Numbered from the stretch's first letter, positions 7,078 through 13,968 are shown. The stretch is DNA of 33,916 nt from an uncultured Collinsella sp. (GCA_900544845.1 UQWV01000020.1:1-33916); one strand, 5' to 3'. The notes: a model not told the origin generated them from the sequence alone. Made by a program: numbers and translations.

Positions 7078-7824
7078 ATGGAAAAGCTGGGAGTTATCGG
7101 CGGCATGGGCGCCGAGGCCACGTCGTATTACTACGACCAGGTGGTGCGTCATACGGCGGCTACGTGCGACCAGGAACATATCGACATGGTGGTGCTTTCC
7201 AAGTCGACCATGCCCGACCGCACGTTGGCAATTAAGACCGGCGAGCATGCCAAGCTGCTGGCGACCATGAAAGAGTGTGCCCAGGCACTCGAGTCGCTGG
7301 GCTGTGCGCACATTGCCATTCCCTGCAACACGTCGCACTACTTCTACGACCAGATCCAGTCGTTTACCACAGTGCCGATTATCCACATGCCGCGTGAGTC
7401 GGTGCGCTATGCTCTGGCCGGTGCGGTGATGGGGGAGTGCGAGTTCGATCCCAACCTGAGTATGCCGGCCGAGCCGGTGCACAAGATTGGCATCATGGGC
7501 ACCGACGGAACCGTGGGCGCGGGCGTCTACGGCCGCGAATGTAAGGCTGCGGGTGTTGAGGTCGTCTATCCCAGCGAGAAACGTCAGAACGATGTGATGT
7601 CGCTTATCTACGATGATGTGAAGGCCGGACGTGAGCCCGATATGGATAAGTTCGACCGCGTGATGTGGGAGTTCGCCCGTAGCGGCTGCGACCGCGTCAT
7701 TCTGGCCTGCACCGAGCTCTCGGTGCTGCAAAAGTACCGAGAGATGCCCGAGATCACCCTCGACGCCATGGACGTCCTGGTGCGCGAATCCGTCATCCGC
7801 AGCGGCGCCCCCTACCGCCTCTAG
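7078..7824 (+). CDS. Aspartate/glutamate racemase family protein
   Basis: This 248-residue cofactor-independent racemase has both catalytic Cys motifs: IPCNTSHYF (Cys83) and LACTELSVL (Cys211). The N-terminus LGVIGGMGAEATSYYYDQVV is the usual family signature. It interconverts L- and D-forms, most likely of aspartate given the adjacent ligase. The start is fixed by a perfect AAGGAGG site 5 bases ahead of the ATG; longer in-frame starts from 6994 would overlap noncoding sequence. It lies 84 bases after the ligase. TTTACA (7015-7020) and TATGAT (7036-7041) in the gap form a weak possible extra promoter with short spacing (15). Confidence 0.85.
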   Translation: MEKLGVIGGMGAEATSYYYDQVVRHTAATCDQEHIDMVVLSKSTMPDRTLAIKTGEHAKLLATMKECAQALESLGCAHIAIPCNTSHYFYDQIQSFTTVPIIHMPRESVRYALAGAVMGECEFDPNLSMPAEPVHKIGIMGTDGTVGAGVYGRECKAAGVEVVYPSEKRQNDVMSLIYDDVKAGREPDMDKFDRVMWEFARSGCDRVILACTELSVLQKYREMPEITLDAMDVLVRESVIRSGAPYRL

Positions 7825-7883
7825 CTTCCGACCTGCCAAAAAGGAACAGGTTTATTTTGGTAGGTTTTATCTGGTGAAACAGT

Positions 7884-7920
7884 AAAGGCCTCGGCTCGTT
7901 TGGTGCGAGCCGAGGCCTTT
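7884..7920. terminator. Strong bidirectional terminator
   Basis: A perfect 15-bp stem (7884-7898 with 7906-7920) with a 7-base loop starts with AAA and ends with TTT. It separates the plus-strand racemase from the minus-strand ECF transporter operon and can serve both. Confidence 0.9.
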
Positions 7921-7949
7921 TGCGTTGGGCGGTTGCTGTCGGTGGTGAA

Positions 7950-8696
7950 CTAGAACAGGAAGCCGATGGCGATGAGGGCGATGCTGACGATGAGCACGGC
8001 GATGTCCAGGCCCTTGATGGGGTAGCGCTTGTACGAGCTGGCGCGCGTACGCAGATAGAAGCCGCGCTGTTCTGCCGCCAAGGCTGTGGCATCGGTCTTG
8101 CCCACGCTCGAGATGAGCAGTGGCACGCACAGTGGCAGCATGAGTTTGAGCTTCTTGATGGGATTCTTGGTGTCGTACTCGACGCCGCGCGCGGTCTGCG
8201 CCTCCATGATGGCATTCATCTCTTGGCCAAACACCGGCACAAAACGCAGTGCCGTGGTAAAGGTGAAGGCGTAGCGATACGGTACGTGCAGTACCTCGAC
8301 GCAGGCGTTGGCAAGGTCGTTGAGCTTGGTCACCATGAGCATGAGTATGAGTGGCAACGCTACGCCCAGCAGGCGCAGGCAGGCCTTAGATCCGGTGATG
8401 AGGCCGGTATCGGTAACGAAACCCCACACCACATTGCCATCGCGCATAAATGCCAACTGCAGCACCAGCATGATGAGCGCGAGCGGAATCAGCAGCTTGA
8501 GCAACGAGAACAGGCGGTCGACGACGCCGGCGTAGGCGCCCAGCGCAAGGGTGAGTGCCAAAAAGCCCAACAGCGCAACATAGGTGTCGGACAAAAAGAT
8601 GCCGATGATGATGGCGGCGGCAAGGCCCAGTTTGACGACCGGGTTCAGGCGATGCAGCAGCGTATCGCCCGGCATATAGTCGATGACGTTAACCAC
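7950..8696 (-). CDS. ecfT: ECF transporter transmembrane component EcfT
   Basis: EcfT couples the ATPase subunits to the substrate-binding S component in the membrane. The 248-residue protein has several hydrophobic segments (about residues 23-52, 66-84, 106-125 and 230-248) and the two Ala/Gln-Arg-Gly coupling motifs, QTARG (167-171) and EQRGF (209-213), whose arginines contact the ATPases. It starts at a GTG inside the last codons of the ATPase gene (8-base overlap), with AAGGAGA upstream, so translation of the two is coupled. It is the last gene of the leader-S-AA-T operon, so its partner substrate is probably tryptophan. Confidence 0.9.
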   Translation of the reverse strand: MVNVIDYMPGDTLLHRLNPVVKLGLAAAIIIGIFLSDTYVALLGFLALTLALGAYAGVVDRLFSLLKLLIPLALIMLVLQLAFMRDGNVVWGFVTDTGLITGSKACLRLLGVALPLILMLMVTKLNDLANACVEVLHVPYRYAFTFTTALRFVPVFGQEMNAIMEAQTARGVEYDTKNPIKKLKLMLPLCVPLLISSVGKTDATALAAEQRGFYLRTRASSYKRYPIKGLDIAVLIVSIALIAIGFLF

Positions 8697-10440
8697 GGCG
8701 GACCATCTCCTTGGTAATGCGAACGATATCGGTGACCTCGCTCACCTGCGCAAAAGCGGGGGAGACGGAGGATGCCAAGCGGCGCGAGAGTTCAATGACC
8801 TGGGGCGGCTCCACGTAGGCACGCTGCATGAGCTCAATATTCGAGAACAGCTCGTGCGTGCGTCCGCGGTCGAGGATACGGCCGTCGGCCATCACAACAA
8901 TACGTTCGGCAAAGTCGGAAACGACTTCCATATCGTGGCAGACCATGATTACGGCGCAGCCGCGCTCGGCCATGGTGCGTACCGTTTCCATGACGGTCAT
9001 GCACTCACGGTAGTCAAGGCCGCTCGTGGGTTCGTCGAGTACTACGATCTTGGGCTCTACGACCACGACGGAGGCGAGCGCCACCATTTGTCGCTGGCCG
9101 CGCGAAAGGGAGAAGGGCGCCTCGTCGGCGGGCAGGCTAAAGCGGTCGATGACGAGCTGAGCACGACGCAGGGCCTCGGCGCGGTCGATGCCGGCAAGCT
9201 CCAGTCCAAAAGCGACCTCGTCGAGCACGGTATCCTTGCAGATCTGGCGGTCGGGGTTTTGGAAGAGCGTTGCGACCTCGCGGGCGATGCGACTTGTGGG
9301 GACCGCGGCGGTGTCCAGGCCCGTAACGCGCACGCTGCCCGAGGCAGGCTTAAGCAGGCCCGTGAGCAGTTTGGTAAGCGTAGTCTTGCCGGCGCCGTTT
9401 TGGCCGACGATGCCCACGAGCTCGCCGGGGTAGAGGGTCAGGTTGAGGTCGTGGACGGCAGCGCCGCCGTTGGGGTAGGCAAACTCAACGTGATCGAAGG
9501 TGAGCACGGGTTCGGCGTCCTTGGCATGAGGGCGCAACGACGGGGCATGTGGGGAGTCCGCGGGAGCCTGGGCTTCGATGGCCGCGTGTGCGGGGTCGAC
9601 GATGCCCGAAATCAGGCGCTCAGCCTCATCGACATCCAAGCAGGGGGTACCGCTTACCAGGCCATCGGTTTGGAGGCTATTGAAGATACGCGTGACGCGA
9701 GGGCAGTCGACGCCGATGGCACGGAGCTCGTCGGTATGCGCGAAGACCTCGTGTGGCTCGCCCTGCAGCGCGATTTCGCCATGATTGAGCACGAGCACGC
9801 GGTTGCAATACTCCGAAAGCAGGGCGACTTTTTGCTCAACGACAACGATGGTGATGCCGAGTGCACGGTTGGCCTCACGCAGGGTCTCGAAGACCAGCGT
9901 GGAGCTGGCGGGGTCGAGCGCCGCGGTGGGTTCGTCGAGCACGAGCACGCGCGGACGCATGGCGAGGATGGCGGCGATGGCTACCTTTTGCTTCTGTCCG
10001 CCCGAGAGGGTGGCGATCTCGCGGTCGCGCAGGTCGCTGATGCCGACGGTCTCGAGCGTTTCGCTCACGCGCCGCTCGATCTGGTCGTGGGGAACGCCAA
10101 AGTTCTCGAGGCCAAAGAGCATCTCGTCCTCGACGACCGAGGCGACCATCTGTGTGTCGATGTCCTGCAACACGCTGCCGACGATCTGCGACACATCGGT
10201 GAGCGAGACTTCGCAGGTGTCGTGGTCGTCAACCATGACGGACCCAAAGAACGTGCCGGTGTAGTGGTGGGGCACGGCACCCGACAGGCAGGCGGCAAGC
10301 GTGGACTTGCCGGCGCCCGAGGGCCCGATGATGCCGATGAAATCTCCCTTGTTCACGCTGAGCGAGATGTGGCTGAGCGCCTGCTCGGTCTGCGTGCCAT
10401 AGGAGAACGAGACATCGTCGACGTTGATGATCGTTTCCAT
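8689..10440 (-). CDS. Fused ECF transporter ATPase (two ABC domains in one chain)
   Basis: One 583-residue chain carries both ATPase halves of an ECF transporter, normally EcfA1 and EcfA2. Domain 1 has Walker A GPSGAGKST (39-47), signature LSGGQ (145-149) and LDEP (168-171). A linker of about 70 residues follows (roughly 240-310, rich in Ala, Pro and His). Domain 2 has GQNGAGKTT (346-354), a signature written LSRGQ (445-449) and LDEP (468-471). Both halves look complete, so both ATP sites could be active. The ATG is preceded by GAAAGG. It lies between the S component (upstream) and ecfT (downstream, overlapping). Confidence 0.93.
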   Translation of the reverse strand: METIINVDDVSFSYGTQTEQALSHISLSVNKGDFIGIIGPSGAGKSTLAACLSGAVPHHYTGTFFGSVMVDDHDTCEVSLTDVSQIVGSVLQDIDTQMVASVVEDEMLFGLENFGVPHDQIERRVSETLETVGISDLRDREIATLSGGQKQKVAIAAILAMRPRVLVLDEPTAALDPASSTLVFETLREANRALGITIVVVEQKVALLSEYCNRVLVLNHGEIALQGEPHEVFAHTDELRAIGVDCPRVTRIFNSLQTDGLVSGTPCLDVDEAERLISGIVDPAHAAIEAQAPADSPHAPSLRPHAKDAEPVLTFDHVEFAYPNGGAAVHDLNLTLYPGELVGIVGQNGAGKTTLTKLLTGLLKPASGSVRVTGLDTAAVPTSRIAREVATLFQNPDRQICKDTVLDEVAFGLELAGIDRAEALRRAQLVIDRFSLPADEAPFSLSRGQRQMVALASVVVVEPKIVVLDEPTSGLDYRECMTVMETVRTMAERGCAVIMVCHDMEVVSDFAERIVVMADGRILDRGRTHELFSNIELMQRAYVEPPQVIELSRRLASSVSPAFAQVSEVTDIVRITKEMVRRG

Positions 10441-10461
10441 GGATACCTTTCATAGTCATTG

Positions 10462-10527
10462 GGGACAGTCTTAAATGACCAGTTGTTTAAGACCGTCCCA
10501 AAAAAGCTCGTTGTTTGGGACGGTCTT
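10462..10527 (-). promoter_or_regulatory. Three-arm element: two mutually exclusive hairpins before the ATPase gene
   Basis: Three copies of a GGGAC(A/G)GTCTT motif alternate in direction. The middle arm pairs either with the right arm (10489-10502 with 10514-10527, 14 bp perfect, 11-base loop) or with the left arm (10486-10499 with 10462-10475, 13 of 14). The left arm ends about 22 bases before the ATPase ATG. In the ECF transcript this could set relative expression or stability of the genes. The pairing is directly visible; the role is inference. It may also be a dispersed intergenic repeat. Confidence 0.45.
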
Positions 10528-10546
10528 TGGTGGTGAAGCACGGAGA

Positions 10547-10647
10547 CGGCTTTACGAGGGACCCCAGGTTGGCGCGAAAGAGGGGCGAAACGTACTTGGG
10601 TACGCGAGCGACGAATGAACGCCAAGATGGGGTGGCTCGTAAAGCCG
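10547..10647 (-). repeat. Dispersed palindromic repeat, copy A (about 100 bases)
   Basis: An outer stem (10547-10558 with 10636-10647, 12 bp perfect), a second stem (10561-10574 with 10620-10633, 12 of 14) and a tip hairpin (10591-10595 with 10600-10604) form one long imperfect hairpin between the S component and the ATPase gene. Its core (10571-10625) matches 16187-16241 at 45 of 55 positions in the same orientation relative to transcription. Confidence 0.6.
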
Positions 10648-10653
10648 AGCGGG

Positions 10654-11226
10654 TTAGTTGAGCCTAAGGGCCTTCTGGATGGGCAGGTAGAGGGCACCGA
10701 CCAGGATGGCGTTGAAGACAGCGGTCATGGCGACGACGGGCAGCATGGCGGCGGCGAGCTCGCCCACCACGCCGAGCATGGCCATCTTGATGACCATGAA
10801 GATGACGCCCGAGACGAAGGTGGTCACGAAGGTAGCGACGATGGCGACGGCGGGCTTAACCTGACCGCCCTTGGCGGCGGCGTTGACAATGACGGCCATG
10901 AGCATGGCGGCGATGCCCTCGGCGGCAAAGTCGACGAACGGCGAGGTAGTGGTGATCTGGATCACGGCGGCGGAGATAAGGCCGATCACGAGCGCCTGGC
11001 CAATGTTGGGACGCACGACCAGGATAGTGAGACAGAAGGCCGAGATGATGAACTCGGGGCTGATCATGCCTCCCGAGATGCCCGAGATAGCCTTGCCGAC
11101 GGTGAAGTTAAGGATGAAGCCGGCGGCAAGCAGAATGGCGAGCAGGACGAGGGCGCGAACATCGAGTTTGCCGCGGTCTGCGGTCTGGACGGTGCGGGGC
11201 TGGGCGGTGGTGGTGTTCTGAGACAT
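10654..11226 (-). CDS. ECF transporter S component, probably tryptophan-specific
   Basis: This 190-residue membrane protein binds the substrate for the ECF complex encoded downstream. After a polar N-terminus (about 25 residues) it has about five to six hydrophobic segments, including VRALVLLAILLAAGFILNF, ISPEFIISAFCLTILVV, ALVIGLISAAVIQITTTSPF and VAIVATFVTTFVSGVIFMVI, a layout like small S components such as TrpP-type proteins. The ATG ending at 11226 has GAAAGGA upstream. Substrate assignment rests on the preceding leader peptide with three consecutive Trp codons plus a terminator. Family membership is fairly secure; tryptophan is a well-supported inference, not a proof. Confidence 0.8.
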   Translation of the reverse strand: MSQNTTTAQPRTVQTADRGKLDVRALVLLAILLAAGFILNFTVGKAISGISGGMISPEFIISAFCLTILVVRPNIGQALVIGLISAAVIQITTTSPFVDFAAEGIAAMLMAVIVNAAAKGGQVKPAVAIVATFVTTFVSGVIFMVIKMAMLGVVGELAAAMLPVVAMTAVFNAILVGALYLPIQKALRLN

Positions 11227-11271
11227 GGTGAAAATCCTTTCGGAAGGGGAGTGCAAGAGAAAAGCGGAGGC

Positions 11272-11401
11272 GCGTGATGCGAATGCGATCGGGCTCGAGA
11301 TAGAAAAAGGCCCCCGGTCGAAACCAGAGGCCTTCCAATCACCTAGAGCGCAAAAACAGGCGTGAGGGACTCACCGTCGACCGATCGTATTCGCATCACG
11401 C
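11272..11401 (-). promoter_or_regulatory. Trp attenuator: competing pairings around the leader terminator
   Basis: The distal half of the leader ORF (11381-11401) is complementary to 11272-11292 downstream of the terminator at 20 of 21 positions. A 7-base part of the same region (11396-11402) can instead pair with 11359-11365. The terminator hairpin lies between the long arms. A ribosome stalled at the Trp codons would cover these bases, so the state of the RNA should depend on charged tRNA-Trp. The exact antiterminator cannot be fixed by eye. Confidence 0.65.
11304..11332 (-). terminator. Intrinsic terminator in the Trp leader
   Basis: On the minus strand a 10-bp stem with two G-T wobbles (11323-11332 with 11309-11318) closes a TTCG tetraloop and is followed by five T. 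It lies after the leader peptide and before the S component start, the place expected for an attenuator. Confidence 0.85.
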
Positions 11402-11439
11402 CACCACCAGTTGTTGAGAGACTTCATCGTGTTCTTCAT
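11371..11439 (-). CDS. Tryptophan leader peptide (22 residues, three consecutive Trp)
   Basis: This short ORF begins MKNTMKSLNN, continues with WWW (codons 11-13) and ends RDANTIGRR before a TGA. A perfect AAAGGAG site lies 8 bases ahead of its ATG. Trp is the rarest residue, so three in a row in a tiny ORF followed by an intrinsic terminator is the hallmark of ribosome-mediated attenuation: when charged tRNA-Trp is scarce the ribosome stalls at the TGG codons and changes downstream RNA folding. Here the controlled genes encode an ECF transporter, not biosynthetic enzymes. The peptide itself probably has no other role. Confidence 0.85.
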   Translation of the reverse strand: MKNTMKSLNNWWWRDANTIGRR

Positions 11440-11497
11440 GTTGGTGGCTCCTTTCGTGATGCCGTGGCGCGGTCGCACCTAGTTGCTGTTGCGCTGC

Positions 11498-11506
11498 ACT
11501 ATAGCA
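11498..11506 (-). promoter_or_regulatory. Extended -10 promoter of the Trp leader/ECF operon
   Basis: On the minus strand TGCTATAGT forms an extended -10 element about 60 bases ahead of the leader ATG. No good -35 is seen at 17 bases, which is tolerated with a TGn extension. Confidence 0.5.
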
Positions 11507-11524
11507 TAGCGAAGTGTGTGCGGG

Positions 11525-11547
11525 GAAATCTTTTTTGGAAAGATTTC
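11525..11547. repeat. Nine-bp hairpin upstream of the Trp operon promoter
   Basis: GAAATCTTT (11525-11533) and AAAGATTTC (11539-11547) can pair around five bases. It lies upstream of the -10 element, between the dipeptidase gene end and the Trp operon. It could be part of the termination region of the dipeptidase transcript or an operator. Confidence 0.3.
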
Positions 11548-11580
11548 AGGTGGGTTTCCCGCCGGTCAAAAGGCTGGTTA

Positions 11581-11613
11581 AGCGGGCGAGGTGACTCATG
11601 TGCCCCGCCCGCT
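11581..11613 (-). terminator. GC-rich hairpin after the dipeptidase gene
   Basis: AGCGGGCG (11581-11588) pairs with CGCCCGCT (11606-11613), and inner G and C runs extend the stem. It lies 11 bases past the dipeptidase stop on the minus strand. There is no strong T-run, so it is a weak or factor-assisted terminator. Confidence 0.5.
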
Positions 11614-11624
11614 CAGCTAGGACG

Positions 11625-13571
11625 TTACTCCTTATTGCGACGGTAGAGGAAGTAACCGCCCGCGGAGATGACGGCAACGCCAGCGATGGCGAATGCAGCC
11701 ACCACGCGGCCATCAAAACGATCACCGGTGGTGGGCAGGCCGCCCTTGGTGTTCGCCTTGTTGGTGGTTACCGTGGTCGTGGTGTCCGACTTGCCAGGCT
11801 TCTCGGGCTTGGTGGTGGGCTGCTCGGGCTTAGCGGGCTGCTCGGGGGTACCGGGCTGCTCAGGAGTACCAGGCTGCTCGGGAGTGCCAGGCTGATCCGG
11901 GGTTACCGGGTCGGTGGCAAGAGCGTCCTTGGCGTAGGTGATGGACACCTTGAGGCCGTTGGTCTCGGTGTTCAGGTCGCTCGGGGTGAAGGGCTGGTCG
12001 AAGTTCTCAGCCTTCAGATAGGCGCGCATCTCCTGGAGCAAGGCCTTGCACTTGACGTAGGTGTTCTCGGTGGCAGCATTGCCGGCCTTGTTTGCCAGGG
12101 CGGTACGGGCCTCGGTGCCCTCGGTGGCCTGCATGACCTCGTCGACTTCCAAGTTCTGCTCGACGAGCTCGTTCTGGAGGGCGTCGAGGTAGGTGCGAAC
12201 GCCGGTGCCGAGCTGCTCACGGTGCTCGAAGCACAGGGAGCTGATGTCCATGAGGACATAGTTGATGGAGTTCTCGGGCTCCTCGTTGTTCACGATGTCC
12301 TCCTCTTCGCAGTGATCGAAGGAGACGGTCTGGTCGCTGTAGTACGGGCTAACCTCGGTGAGCAGTGCGGAGTAGTAGGGGATGGCGACGGAGTAGGCGG
12401 CGCGGGAGAGCATCTCCCACTGGATGGTCGCGATCTCGGGGTCCATGCCCTGACGGATCTGGAAGAGATTGACCTCGGTGTTGGTCTCGGTACCAATGGC
12501 GTAGGCGCCGTCGGTGTTGGCGTTGAGGCCCGGGACCTTCTCGCCGCGGTTGCCAAACGCGCGGATCATCTCAAAGGTGTTCCAGTCGGACTTGCCGGGC
12601 TGGAAGAACAGCGGCTGCGCCTTGCTAACCAGGGCGCCGGTCGTGGCACGAGCATCTTCGCGCTCGTCCTTGACGATCTCGTAGTCGGTGCCCTCGGTGA
12701 GCGGCACACCGAAGTAGGCGCGACCCTGGACATAACGGGCCCAAGAATGCATGGCCTTTTCGCTAATTGCCTCGCCGTAGGTCTGGGCAACGTCAAATTG
12801 ACCGTCATCGAAGTACTTGGCGAAGCCATTCTCCTTAGGCATGGACTCGATGGTCGCAGAGTGGAGACAGTTCGCGGTGTCGGTGAGGTCAACCTTGTAG
12901 TTGAGGTTGCCGATGTTGGGGTTGAGCGAGGCGATATCGTCAGTGAGCCTCATGGCGATCCACTGGTGGCCGGAAAGTGCGGCAAACAGCCAAGTCTCGT
13001 TGCTGTCGGCGATGATAATCTGATCGTTGCCGCAGGCGCCCTGCTCGTCGATGATCTTGCCGAGGAGCTCGACGCCCTCACGTGCATTGGCGCTTTCACC
13101 TAAGATAACGCTGCCGTAGCTGTACTCGCCAATACCGGTTTTGGTCAGGGGGTCTGCTGCCTCAGCATCAGCATTCATGCCGGTGGTCAGCGTTGCGGAG
13201 CAGGACACGCCCTTCTCATTGATGCCTGCCTCAGAGTAGGCATCATAGCGCCCGTGCCACTGGGAGGGATGGTCGCGTACATAGGTGTAGCGATACGTGG
13301 TCTTGGTCGAGGTATACATGAATGCGGACTCGTCCGAGCCGTACGTATGCCCCGGGCCGTGAGAAGGCTCAATGCCAAAGTGCTTGAGGTAGCGCTTATC
13401 GAAGTCCTCGGCGCGGCCATAGTACGTGTTACCGTCGGCCGTAAGGTTCTTGCCCATGTACATCTGCGTGCAGGCGAGCGCAGATGTCGGCATGGACATG
13501 ATGGTTGCAGCTCCAAATGCAAGGCCTATGCCAAGCTTCTTGAGCGCGTTGACGGGATGAGTTTTACTCAT
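11625..13571 (-). CDS. Cell wall-anchored C69 (U34) family dipeptidase
   Basis: This 648-residue secreted peptidase belongs to the Ntn-hydrolase family C69. The signal peptide ends in TSALA just before Cys34 (ACTQMYMGKNLT), which becomes the N-terminal nucleophile on cleavage. Family landmarks follow: TYYGRAEDFDKRYLKHF, EAGINEKGVSCSATLTTG, ILGESANAREGVELLGKIID, and SNETWLFAALSGHQWIAMRL. The C-terminus has proline-rich repeats (GTPEQP units), a sortase motif LPTTG (612-616), a hydrophobic stretch and a RRNKE tail, so it is fixed to peptidoglycan and faces outward. It probably releases dipeptides from environmental or host peptides. Confidence 0.88.
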   Translation of the reverse strand: MSKTHPVNALKKLGIGLAFGAATIMSMPTSALACTQMYMGKNLTADGNTYYGRAEDFDKRYLKHFGIEPSHGPGHTYGSDESAFMYTSTKTTYRYTYVRDHPSQWHGRYDAYSEAGINEKGVSCSATLTTGMNADAEAADPLTKTGIGEYSYGSVILGESANAREGVELLGKIIDEQGACGNDQIIIADSNETWLFAALSGHQWIAMRLTDDIASLNPNIGNLNYKVDLTDTANCLHSATIESMPKENGFAKYFDDGQFDVAQTYGEAISEKAMHSWARYVQGRAYFGVPLTEGTDYEIVKDEREDARATTGALVSKAQPLFFQPGKSDWNTFEMIRAFGNRGEKVPGLNANTDGAYAIGTETNTEVNLFQIRQGMDPEIATIQWEMLSRAAYSVAIPYYSALLTEVSPYYSDQTVSFDHCEEEDIVNNEEPENSINYVLMDISSLCFEHREQLGTGVRTYLDALQNELVEQNLEVDEVMQATEGTEARTALANKAGNAATENTYVKCKALLQEMRAYLKAENFDQPFTPSDLNTETNGLKVSITYAKDALATDPVTPDQPGTPEQPGTPEQPGTPEQPAKPEQPTTKPEKPGKSDTTTTVTTNKANTKGGLPTTGDRFDGRVVAAFAIAGVAVISAGGYFLYRRNKE

Positions 13572-13590
13572 ATTCCCTCCCAGCGTGCGA

Positions 13591-13614
13591 AAGCCCTCTG
13601 TCTCCAGAGGGCTT
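13591..13614 (-). promoter_or_regulatory. Leader hairpin upstream of the dipeptidase gene
   Basis: AAGCCCTCTG (13591-13600) and CAGAGGGCTT (13605-13614) form a perfect 10-bp stem with a four-base loop, 20 bases before the minus-strand start codon. It is terminator-like but followed only by a short T-run, so it may be an attenuator or mRNA-stabilising structure. The rest of 13615-13793 is AT-rich and probably holds the promoter, but I see no convincing box pair. Confidence 0.45.
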
Positions 13615-13793
13615 CACCCAATAATTACACCCCCTTAGCGTAACGAATTCGAAACAATATACATTCATGAAAGTTATTTACTCGATAAGCGTAGCGAAAT
13701 ATGCGATTAACGGTAAATTGAACTCATTTAGTGGGAAATCAATTTGTATAACGCCAGCGAAAAATGTAGCTAAATAAAGCGTCAAGAAAAAAG

Positions 13794-13837
13794 CGGACCC
13801 CTCGCCGGCATGTGGTTTCATGCCGGCGAGGGGTCCG
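13794..13837 (-). terminator. Intrinsic terminator of the lipid kinase/microprotein operon
   Basis: A perfect 19-bp stem (13794-13812 with 13819-13837) with a six-base loop is followed on the minus strand by a TTTTTTC tract. It ends the operon containing the DAGK-like gene and the 30-residue protein. Confidence 0.9.
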
Positions 13838-13865
13838 GGCTGCACGGGCCGTCTAAGAGTAATGG

Positions 13866-13958
13866 CTACTTCTTTCGACGGTGAATCACGTTAATGGCAT
13901 AGCCGACGAGCATGGCCAAAACGATGACGATAAAGCCAAGGATGGGGTTGTCGTTCAC
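13866..13958 (-). CDS. 30-residue single-pass membrane microprotein
   Basis: A GTG start with a perfect AGGAGG six bases upstream opens a 30-codon ORF: MNDNP, a hydrophobic helix (ILGFIVIVLAMLVGYAINV), and a basic end IHRRKK, predicted to leave the C-terminus in the cytoplasm. It begins 10 bases after the lipid kinase stop and is followed by a strong terminator, so it is the last gene of that operon. Such microproteins often modulate membrane enzymes; here the partner could be the neighbouring lipid kinase-like protein (inference). It is too short for most gene finders. Confidence 0.7.
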   Translation of the reverse strand: MNDNPILGFIVIVLAMLVGYAINVIHRRKK

Positions 13959-13968
13959 GGGGGTCCTC

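Noticed and set aside
8683..10455. Long open frame (590 codons) on the plus strand
   Set aside because: It is the antisense of the fused ECF ATPase. The minus-strand protein has full Walker and signature motifs, and the plus frame has none and only low-complexity composition.
11362..11646. 94-codon plus-strand frame across the Trp leader
   Set aside because: It overlaps the leader peptide, promoter and hairpins on the other strand and has no ribosome site or protein-like pattern.
11598..13103. 501-codon plus-strand frame opposite the dipeptidase
   Set aside because: It is a shadow of the C69 gene, rich in Gly, Val and Leu with no recognisable motif; the minus strand has signal peptide, catalytic Cys and LPTTG.
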